From positions 123,316 through 183,907 of the forward strand of contig MNCI01010128.1 in the NCBI GenBank assembly GCA_015680685.1: 60,592 bases of DNA, written 5' to 3'. This document shows, in pieces, positions 11,236-20,580 of this stretch. The position numbers and the translations under genes were made by a program. A model generated the notes under the pieces. That model did not search any database. It was not told where the DNA came from and saw only the letters and a list, made by a program, of their open reading frames with translations. How positions within the stretch are numbered: position 1 is the first letter of the stretch; the number at the start of each line of letters is the position of its first letter. The DNA comes from Gnetum montanum. Its lineage: Eukaryota > Streptophyta > Gnetopsida > Gnetales > Gnetaceae.

Positions 11236-11458
11236 AGGCATCTTAATTCGAAGGAAAAATATTGATATGCTCCTATTCTTCATCATTTATAATGTTCAAT
11301 TAATAAAGCACAAATGGGATCTCAAAGTTAAAACAAGTAGATTGTTTAAAATTCCTTGTGAAGAATGAATATGCTAACTTTGTAATGCAAATAGAATTGA
11401 AGATGAATACCATATTTTCTTGAAATATACTACATTAAATCATATTAAAAATAGATAG
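11236..11458 (+). pseudogene. LINE relic L, part 1: ORF2 C-terminal end
   Basis: In one frame this reads KTSRLFKIPCEE, a stop, then a cysteine pair (C, stop, LCNANRIEDEYHIFLKY), which is the LINE C-terminal pattern C..C....(I/V)EDE.H.LL. It is cut at 11458 by the 5' LTR of element B. The frame resumes after B at 24558 (KDANLVDLF), and the 3' noncoding end reappears after element C at 36042. This makes L the shared target of B and C. Confidence 0.65.
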
Positions 11459-12362
11459 TGATAAGTCACATTTTGGTTTCCTACATCAATGAGGCCTCAT
11501 TAATGTGGCCTCATCGACTAGGCCTCATTGACAAGGCCTCATCAATGCAGTGTCTATTTTTAGCTATAAATATGCACCTACCAACCACATTTATGACATA
11601 AGAGATTGTAGTTGCAGCAAAGCTCTAATATTTTTTCCATTCCATTTGGAAGTTAGAATTTTCCTCCCAAGTGCCCCGCAGTAGGAGTCATTAAGTGTAC
11701 AGATCTTTATTCAAGCATTGTTATACCTAAGCATGACAGTGTGTGCAGCAAGAAAGATGAGCTTTTTGATAAATCTTGTAGCACTTTGGATAGATTAAAT
11801 ATTTTATTTATGCATTTAACATTTTCAATTATCTATTTAATGATTTTAATTATTTATTAAATGTTTCCAGTAATTAAGTTACTGAAGTAATTAAGCAAGG
11901 TAGATTACACACATAAGTACAACCGCTTTGAGCATAACATGTATTTGCTTGGTAATCCTAGCAGCATTATTACTTGGTACACCCAGTAGCATAGTGCTTG
12001 GTCATCTAATAGCAAATACATGGGTTCAAGACATGTACAAAAAGTGGGATCAAATGTGTTAGGACTAGTTAAATACTAGTTAATTAGTTAGTTTGAATTA
12101 GTTAATCTAATTACTGTTATCTTCATTCAAACACCAAATCATAAAATACAAAATGATAAAAATCAAATGCCTCAATTACATTTAACCATAACAATGTACA
12201 TCATAAGTGTAATTGGGAAGACAATGATTGACCTTTAGGTAAGATTCACTTTCTAGAAGACTAGTGCACTAGAAACAATAAATTCCATGAAATTTGACTA
12301 GATCATGCATGAACACTTTGTGATTCGTATGGTTGGGCGTAGGGGTACCTTGTCACTCATCA
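11459..12362 (+). mobile_element. Element B 5' LTR
   Basis: 904 bp from TGATAAG to CTCATCA. U3 carries four GGCCTCAT units at an exact 14-bp spacing. The TATA box TATAAATA is at 11565-11572. The R/U5 region matches the other LTRs, but the polyadenylation signal has decayed to AAGAAA; the 3' LTR retains AATAAA at 23936-23941. The partner LTR is at 23659-24552. Confidence 0.9.
11493..11542 (+). repeat. Four 14-bp units (GGCCTCAT) in B U3
   Basis: GGCCTCAT starts at 11493, 11507, 11521 and 11535, giving an exact 14-bp period just upstream of the TATA box. The first unit is embedded in the palindrome ATGAGGCCTCAT. The 3' LTR retains only diverged units (about 23690-23735). Their position suggests U3 promoter or enhancer elements; that is inference. 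Confidence 0.75.
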
Positions 12363-12363
12363 T

Positions 12364-12381
12364 TGGCACCATTGCTAAGGA
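12364..12381 (+). promoter_or_regulatory. Element B primer binding site (tRNA-Asp type)
   Basis: TGGCACCATTGCTAAGGA starts one base after the LTR. It resembles TGGCGCCGTTGCCGGGGA, the sequence complementary to the plant tRNA-Asp 3' end used by Athila-type elements, and differs only at sites explained by G-to-A or C-to-T change. Minus-strand DNA synthesis would be primed here. Confidence 0.8.
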
Positions 12382-12518
12382 CTAACTTTTTTGAAATGTG
12401 CACTATTCAAGTTTAAGTGAATACCATTAATATCATTGTACAAACCTCAAGGTCAATATCATTGCCGCTATACATATAATTATAAAAGTACATTGATAAT
12501 TTTATTTTGATTTGCAAA
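12382..12518 (+). other. Element B leader
   Basis: The short noncoding leader between the primer binding site and the gag start. The corresponding leaders in C (25499-25648) and D (46021-46162) have similar length. Confidence 0.6.
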
Positions 12519-14990
12519 ATGTCTTCTTCTTCTCACAAGCATGAAGATGTCAAACCACCAATTCCACAAGAATGCAAAGTGGTATATATTCATCCAAATG
12601 AGTTTGTGCCAAACTTCACCTTCATCCTACATCAAGATGAACAACTGCAATGGCGTGATATGGAGGGCAACATTGTCTTGCCTATCAATCGATCTATGCC
12701 AAGGATGCTGCTTAAAATTCTTAAGAAGTTGGGTATCACATATCTTCACAAAGAATATGTTGTGAATGGATATAACACTCAAAACTACTATCCCACTAAA
12801 ACACAATGCAAGTGAGATCAACATCAAGAGAAGCTCCATGAGGCTACAAAGGGGAAACATTACACTAATCCCTTATTCCTACTAAATCAAGATGATAATA
12901 AGGATCCTCATACTAAAGGTTCTCAACATGAAGATTCTCCACCCCCTAATACCAGTGATGAGGGTGTGAACCTAAACCTACGATCCACTATTCATAAACT
13001 AGGTTTAGGAAAAAGTGACAGCCAAGGTAGGGACTCAGGCAAGCATCACAATAGTAAGGAATCTAAGGATGGTGATTGTAATAAGCAAAAGAGTGGTGGT
13101 GGACACTATGATAGTAGTGGTGGTCCATCTTCCTCTTCATCCTTTTCATTTGATTTTAAACATTCCTCTTCATTTGATGGTTCTCATAGAAGCTGCCATC
13201 GAAATAGTCATGATGAAGGTGATCAGTGAGACAACAATGACCATGAAGGCCACCAAGATCAAAGGGGTGGCCAAAACCATCATCTATGTCATCAACGTAG
13301 TGATGATGATGAACCTCTATTAGTGACCCAAAGTATGCTCAACATTGCAAAGGCAATTAAAATTCCAACTAGGCATATGAAAGATAGCGAGATCAAGCAC
13401 TTAGATGTGAACAATATTCCAGGATTTGAAGGGGGATACAACTCTGATCCATAGACACATCTACAAGTTTTCCATGATGTTTGTGCCTTACAAAACATAG
13501 AGAATGAATGGCAGAAACTCAAGCTTTTCCCAAGGACACTCATCAAAGAAGCTGAAAGCTAGTACTAGTCTTTGGAGCTAGAATCTATCTGCAAATGGAG
13601 TACCATGTTAGAGCTATTTAATGATAAATATCATATGTACTTTAGAGTGTCTAATCTAAGAAGGAAAATCCAAGGCTGAAAATAGGGAGCATATGAACCC
13701 TTGGATGCCACCATGGGCAGATACTATTCACTCTTACATCAATGCCCTAGCCATGATTATTCCCAAAGGAAACAACTTCACCACATCATACATGGGCTCA
13801 AAGTAGAAATAAGAAGGACCCTTAGGGTGTATGCCCAAGGAAGATTGTCTAAACTAAGTGCACATCAAATCCAAAGGCTAATTGAGCAAGTAGCAAAAGA
13901 AGAACATGAGCTAAAAAAAATGGAAATTGCAAAAGAGTATAACAAGGATCCTTCCATCAGAAAACAAGAGGTCCAATTTTGTGACAAGGAGGAGTCACCA
14001 CTTGATGAAGTAGTGAATAGAAAAACCTTGCCCACTTAAAAGTTTGTTTCTAATATTTTGGTAAAGGTTGATAAATTATAGGACTCTTTGGATGAAAAAT
14101 TTCAAATCGCTATGAAGATTGCTAAAGAATCCAAAGAGCAAAATAGTGATCGTAATTGCAAAAGGCATAAAAAAGCTGAACGTGCCTACCAAAGAGGTAA
14201 GGGCAAAGATGCTATAGTAGAGGAAGTTGTGGAAACCAACTCTGATGATGAAACTAATTGTGGCATCTATCAATACAAACATCCAAAAGAATGTTGCCTG
14301 GTGGTGTCACACTTACAAGAGTTTGGGATGTATGCATTGAATCCTCGATTAACATGTAGACAAGCACCTAGATGATTGCCTTATCCTCAAGGAAATCCAA
14401 GATAGTTCCACCAACAACAACACACTTACTACCTATGTTGAACTCCTCCACACCTTATGAACAATACCAACAGTGGCACTAATCACAATCATGGGGAATG
14501 CCACCACCAAAGCAGTAGTACCCTTATAAGCAACTAGATCCATATGGGTACTATGTTCAACAATCCATATCTTTAAGAAGTTCTGCAATTCATACCTTGT
14601 TTCAACATCACTATTACCCTCTAGAGTACCACCAAACACATTCACCATCTGATCAAGGAAAAAACCCATATCCATACCACCCTCCACATCCATCTACACA
14701 CATGCCTCCACTTTCAACCTAGTTACCTCTTGCTTCATCCATGCAAGGTGAGATTCCTCCACAACTGTAACAATGAAATGCTATGAGGGCTATACATTCA
14801 CAACTAACTCTGCAATCAAGTAGTCTAGATAATCAATCAAGAAAAATCCCTTTCTTTTGACTAAGAAGTCCTATTCAACCCTCACAATCTAGTCTAGTTG
14901 ATCGTCCTGCATCTCCATCAACCTCATCCTTTGCATCAAACACCTTCGAGTTTCCTTCAAACCAAGTGTCATCTCAGATCTACACTATGA
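12519..14990 (+). pseudogene. Element B gag relic
   Basis: The start codon at 12519 (MSSSSHKHEDV) is at the same relative place as in C (25649) and D (46020). The N-terminal domain (VPNFTFILHQDEQLQWRDM, residues about 33-51) is conserved in C and D. A linker rich in Ser, Gly, His and Asp follows (12966-13229). The core gag (capsid-like) region lies at about 13330-13880, with the broken equivalent of the A..W(Y)..L and W..M..LF..KY motifs and then YYSLLHQCPSHDYS and HIIHGLKVEIRRTL. Around 14240-14320 is a short Cys/His stretch (CGIYQYKHPKECC) where a nucleocapsid zinc knuckle would be expected, but with one Cys missing. Many in-frame stops look like CAA, CAG or TGG codons altered by a transition. 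Confidence 0.8.
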
Positions 14991-14999
14991 TGCTAACTC

Positions 15000-17900
15000 A
15001 TGTTGTTTCTAACTAGATCAAGGCTAGCAATCTTCCTATGAAAAGATCTAACCCAAGCAGTCCACTCATTTATTTGCAAATCGTTGGACATGAGCCATGC
15101 AAGTCTCTTCTTGACTCTAGTTCTAGAGTTAATCTCATCTTCCATGACATGTACAAGGCTTGGAACCTACCACCTCTCAAGAAGAGCAACATTCATCTAG
15201 AATTAGTAGATCCATCAATTACTATTCCTCTAGGATTAGTAGAGGACATTGTAACCACAACTTGTGGATGATCCTATCTAGATGATTTTCTAGTGATCAA
15301 GGTGGAAAACTACAAAAGTGCCTTCTCCATCATTATGGGAAGAGCTTAGTTAAGCATGGTCAATGAACGTAAAGGTATAAGGGACCTATCTTTAGAAATA
15401 TCTAACGAAAATGAATTAGGTAAGATAAAGAAGAAGCATGCTCCATGCATCGCATATAGTGATAATGGGTGCAATTGTGTATAAAAGATTTGGGTTATTA
15501 AAAGTACACACATTAAATTATGTAATCAGTGTGCATAAGAAATCAATATTCAAAGGTTTCTATATGCAACAACCACAAAATAGGAGGGCACCCAATGGCT
15601 AATAGCTGACTCAAATAGCAGTACATTATGCATGGAACCAACTAAGAGCCTAACATGTGCTTATGTTGAAGGCATGAACAAAATTGAACAAGTTCATTCC
15701 CAACTCTCTGATGAAGATGATGATACCTATTGGGGAGAGTTGAAAATCCCTGATAAGTTCAAGCAGGAGCCTCCAGAGCTAAAAACTTTACCAGTCAACG
15801 TGGAGTATGCATTCTTAAACAATGGTGAACCAGTCATAATTAATGCCAAACTTCCTTCTAAATAAAAAAATGTTGTTGAAGGTAGTTAACAAGTGGTCAA
15901 TAGCCTTTGCTTGGTCATATCTAGAGCTAACAGGAATCGATCCAAGGATATGCCAATATCACATCTACAATGACTCGACCATGAAGCCTAGAAGGCAATC
16001 ATAGATGTGACTAAACCCCAAATTGAAATAGATTATCAAAGAGAAAATTGAACAACTCCTCAAGGTGGGGTTCATTTATCCCATAGCCCACACGTAATTG
16101 TCTCAAAAAAGGGTCGCAAATGGCAAGTCTGCATCGATTTTAGGCTATTGAATATGGTAGCATTTAAAGATCATTTCCCATTGTCATTTGTGGATTAAGT
16201 GTTAGATACCATATCTGGGCATTATTATTATAGATTCTTGGATGGTTATAGTGGCTATAACCAAATCCAAATTGTGCTAGAAGATCAAGCCAAGACAACA
16301 TTCACAAGTCCTTGGGGGACTTTTGCATATTATAAGATGTCATTCAATCTATGTAATGCCCCTACAACATTTCAATGTTTGGTCCTTAGTATCTTCCAAC
16401 AATAGATCAGTAGTGGTGTTAAAGTCTTTATGGATGACTTTTCTACCTATGGAGCTACATTTGAACAAGCCTTGGACTGCCTTGAGCAAGTATTGAAGAG
16501 ATGTGTAAAAATAAACCTACAACTCAACTGGAAAAAGAGTCATCTCATGATCCAAGAAGGCATTATGCTAGGGCACTGAATTCACAAAAAGGAATTGAGG
16601 AAGACCTAGAAAAGATAAGGGTCATCCAAGGAATAACACACCAACCAGAGACTATTAAAGATGTTTGGTCATTCCTCAAACACACTAGCTACTACCAGCG
16701 ATTCATAGAGAATTTCTTTAAAATAGTAAAGTTATTGGTAGAGCTTACAAAAAGATTCACTTTTGATCTAGACCAAGGAATGTGAACATGCATTTCAATA
16801 GTTAAAATATAAACTCATAGAAACACCAATCCTATGAGCATCAGACTAGTCCAAACCTTCCACATCATGACAGATGTATCTAACTATGCCTTGGGAGTAG
16901 TGCTCACATAGATGGATGATAACAAATGCCCATACTATATCCACTGCATGAGCTAAAGCATTGTGGTAGCATAATTAAATTACACCACCATAGAAAAGGA
17001 CTTATGTCAATGGTGTACATTCTAGACATGTTTAAGCACTATGTGCTTGATTACAAAGTATTTGTGCATATAGACCACAATACAATCTGCTTCCTCATGA
17101 ACAAGCCAATGGTAAGCCCTCGTATCATACGATGGCTTGTGATCTTGCAAGAATTTGATCTCATAATGGTAGATGGAAAAGGAACTGAAAATGTGGTCAT
17201 TGACCACTTCTCACTTAATATGGGATAATAAAGAGGATGACAGCCCACTCTTTGATCAATTTCTAAACAAACTCCTCTTTATAGGAGCAATAAACGAATA
17301 AACGCCCACAGAAACAACATGGTATAATGGCATCATCACCTATCTTTTCACTGAAGAGATGCCATAAGATCTTAACTTGAGACAAAAGCAACAATTCTTT
17401 CATCAAGCCAAATATTTCATGGAAATTAATGGATAGCTTTACAAGGTGTGTGTAGATGGCCTAATTCATTGGTGTGTCCTTGATGAAGATCAACTATGCA
17501 TTCTCCAAGATGCCCATGAAGGGCCTTATGGAGGCCATTATGCAAGGAGATGCACAGCCATAAAAATCCTGATGGTAGGATACTATAGGCCTACAATCTT
17601 TAGGGATGCCTACTAGTTTGTTAAATCTTGTGAATAGTATCAATGAGATGGGTGGATGACCGCTTACATGGAAGGTCCTCAATAGTGGATTCAACCAAAA
17701 GAACCTTTCGACATATGGAACATTGACTTCATGGGTCCCATCACACCCATGTCCAATAGAAAGGCATATATTATAGTAGTAGTTGACTAATGCACAAAAT
17801 GGATAGAAGTAGCAATCATTACTAATTGTACATCATCCACTGCTACTAGATTTATATAACAAAATATTTTCAATAGGTTTGGGGTGCCATGTCTGCTAAT

Positions 17901-18465
17901 TTCTGANGTTATCTAAGCTTATCGTTCAACATGGAAACTTCCTATTGGCTATTCTCCCTATGAGTTAGTGTATGAAAAACTTCCAATGCTCCCAATTTAG
18001 TCTAAGCTCCATACACTCTCAATAGCCTATGATCTGAATCTTGACCTAAGTCTAGCATAAAAAGAAAGATTGATCAACCTAAACATGTTAGATGAAAATT
18101 GACTAGTGACCCTATCCTTGAATGAGGTAAACAAGGCATTCAACAAGCAATGCCATGACCTTAGAATATAAAAGGTAAAACTTGAACTAGGAGATAAGGT
18201 CCTATACTGGAACCCTACACATGTACCTCAAAGGTAAAATTCCAAACATTGTGGGAGGGACCTTATATAATTTATGAAACCTTTCCCTTTAGGGTCATGA
18301 TAATTTACAAGCCTAAAAGCCCAAATAAAAAGTAGTTGGTTAACATCCAACAAGTAAAGCCCTTCCTCAAACCAAGATAAGCTAGTGCAACTACCACCTT
18401 GACAGATGGACAACCACGTTCCATTTTTCAAATCTACTACTTCCAACTTAATCATGAGGGAGATG
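15000..18465 (+). pseudogene. Element B pol relic (PR-RT-RH-IN)
   Basis: Protease: the active-site region reads SLLDSSSRVNLI (about 15098-15135), where Gly of the D-S/T-G triad is replaced by Ser; flap and core follow to 15480. RT: core at about 16070-16760, with LDGYSGYNQIQI, TFTSPWGTFAY and an intact FMDD at 16427-16438. RNase H: about 16850-17230. Integrase: HHCC region about 17490-17640, then PFDIWNIDFMGPITP and VVD at 17700-17800. Around 17907, next to an N, about 250 bp present in C are missing, taking the second catalytic Asp and the Glu. The C-terminal domain continues to 18465. Stops and frameshifts are frequent, so no active polyprotein is possible. Order and motifs fit Ty3/gypsy, Athila/Tat side. 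Confidence 0.85.
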
Positions 18466-20064
18466 ACCATCTTTGCTAATGATCAATATGGCTTCTTAGG
18501 TTTTCTACTTTTTTTCCACATTTTTTATTTTTCAAGTTATTTATTTTACAAATTTTTGGGTTTTCAAATTTTTCTAATTTCACACCATTGTTAGTACCTT
18601 TGAACCTTTTTTGATTATTTTACAGTTTCTTATATATTTTAATTTTTTTTTGTTCAAGTGTGATATTTCCTTATTTTTGCCAATAAAATTGCTTTATTGC
18701 CATAGGACACAATGTCGCTGTTGTTGTTTACTAATGATGGTTTGTGCTTAATGTTGTGATTGTTGATGTTTGGTTTCTATTTTTGAATTCTAATGTTTGA
18801 TGACTTTGGCATGGTTTATTTTTCATGGAATAAGAAGTGAGCCCATGTCATCCACCCATCCAATCAACTCTATGGTTTTTCCTTGTTCTGGGAATTTGAG
18901 GTCCCTTCAATTAAAGAAACTTTTAATCAATCTTTGAACTTGGTAGTTCTAGAATTAGGAAGGATTCAAAGGATTGCAAAGGGTATGACTTCCAATAGAC
19001 TCAATACTCTTTATACTCTTCTACTTACTTGAGTGCTTCAGTTTTTTTCACGAACTTTTTACCATTCTATACCAACCACTAATAGGAAGTCAAATAAAGT
19101 CTTTGCATGGTGTGTTTCCCATCCAAAAATTCAAAAAAAAAAACAAAAATGATGGGAATTCAAAGTACACCCCTTAGACACAAATAAGTCCTTACATCAT
19201 GTGGTTCCCATTTCAAAAAATTAAAAAAATAATGGAAATTCAAAGCACACCCCTTGGAGAAATAAATGGGCTATAAGCACTAGTTATTGAACTAGACAGA
19301 CATGCACCTATGCTTGAAGGTCCCCTCTAACTAGGGCCCTTTCTCACTTCCTACTTCTCTCTTTTCTTCTACTTATGGAATAGTGTTTGTCTCGTGGAAG
19401 CACTCTTATGTCTCGAGTGGATGGATTGGTCTTAGAGTGGCGATGCAAAGTCACTAAGAGCGGTTGGTTTTGGTCTAGATTGAGGATGGATCTTCCCAGG
19501 TCATTTTAAACACAAATTCCACAAGGGACTTCTTATGACCTCAATTTGGATCTCTATTCCATCTTCTCTGTCATCCATCCATGCTACCATAACTCACCTC
19601 ATGGTCATGTTCTATGTTATGCTCTATGTCTTGGTCTGATGTGTTTGGATTCTTGAGTAGATTCTTTTTTATTAGTCCTTAACTTTTCATTACCATTAAA
19701 TTGACTATGGGATCCACAAACTCCTTAATTAAGATTATGCAAGGGCAACAAGGACATGAGCCTACTATGGGAAGGGCCCACTTGCATAGCTCTTGGTTTG
19801 ATTAGTTAAGGTTCCTTACCATTGGCATTACCACAATCCTATCTTTCACATATTCCATTGAGTATTCCATTTAGTGCTCCTTAACCTTTTATTTAATTCA
19901 TCCTTTGAATCAATTTTTCTCCATTTTTCTAAATTTATAAGCTTCAACACATTCTTCTCATGGTTGCATACTATTCTTAGCCTTTTGAGCTTTCATTTGA
20001 TCCTAATTGCATTTAAAAATTCTTTGTATTTTGCAAGTTTGACCAAAGTCAATGGTAGTACACA
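18466..20064 (+). other. Element B 3' noncoding region, family-common part
   Basis: The counterpart of 425-2100 in A: T-rich runs after the pol-end motif CTTAATCATGAGGGAGA (18447-18463), a CATCCACCCATCC block at about 18850, the hairpin module (two copies) and a CCTACTATGGGAAGGGCCCAC block near 19760. The ORFs at 18406-18594 and 19874-20077 are not conserved. Confidence 0.7.
19109..19252 (+). repeat. Element B hairpin module, two tandem copies
   Basis: Two copies with a period of about 80 bp. In copy 1 TTTCCCATC (about 19115-19123) pairs with GATGGGAA (19151-19158). In copy 2 GGTTCCCATT (about 19203-19212) faces AATGGAAA (19231-19238) with one mismatch. Loops are A-rich. Where A and E have TTCTCA/TGAGAA, copy 1 has TTCCCA/TGGGAA, so both arms changed together. 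Confidence 0.65.
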
Positions 20065-20072
20065 ACTACATC

Positions 20073-20112
20073 AATGAGGCCTCATCAACGTAGTGCTTAC
20101 ATCCTATATATA
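20073..20112 (+). promoter_or_regulatory. LTR-U3-like motif plus TATA box upstream of the extra frame
   Basis: CTACATCAATGAGGCCTCAT followed by CAACGTAGTG copies the U3 motif of B's own LTRs (CTACATCAATGAGGCCTC at 11480-11497 and 23682-23699). A TATA box (TATATATA) follows at 20105-20112. It reads like a small LTR-derived or LTR-like promoter placed in front of the extra reading frame. That it drives transcription is inference. Confidence 0.55.
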
Positions 20113-20259
20113 CCATCGAGCACCTAGGAATTTTTGACATTTGCCTCATAACACATAGGGAGTTTTTGCAATTCTTTAAAGCCCAAAACCTTCCAAAGCC
20201 CATAACTTTCCAACTATTTATCCAAATCACTCCATTTTTTGATTTTGCACTTACCAGAG

Positions 20260-20580
20260 GTAAGATCTTAATCATGGAGGCTGCAAACCTTAAGGTTTCC
20301 AATGAAAAATCGATGAAATTTTTTGGAAATTTTTCTAACTCCCCCAAAGGGTTAATAACCTTAACAACATATAAACATTAACTTTTTCGACAATTAACCC
20401 TTTCCAACAACCTTTGGGATGATTTATTAATGATAACACATAAATAGATAATAATTGAAATAATTAAATTAGCCATAATAACAACTTAGCCAAAGTGTAA
20501 CCATCCTTAAGAGATAAAGGTATCCCAATAGCTTTAAGTTAAATAACGATTACTAACCCATGGTCTCATTGTGATTATAG
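20260..20580 (+). other. Predicted leader intron of the extra reading frame
   Basis: The donor CAGAG|GTAAGA falls at 20260, a perfect branch-point consensus TACTAAC at 20551-20557, and the acceptor TTATAG ends at 20580, directly before ATG at 20581. The branch A lies 24 nt from the acceptor. The size (321 nt) suits a plant intron. The combination with the upstream TATA box implies that a separate spliced transcript once existed. This is predicted from consensus only. Confidence 0.6.

Noticed and set aside
13015-13323. 102-codon open frame overlapping the gag linker
   Set aside because: It is a shadow frame of the Ser/Gly/Asp/His-rich gag linker (12966-13229); its composition comes from the simple-sequence bias of the true frame.
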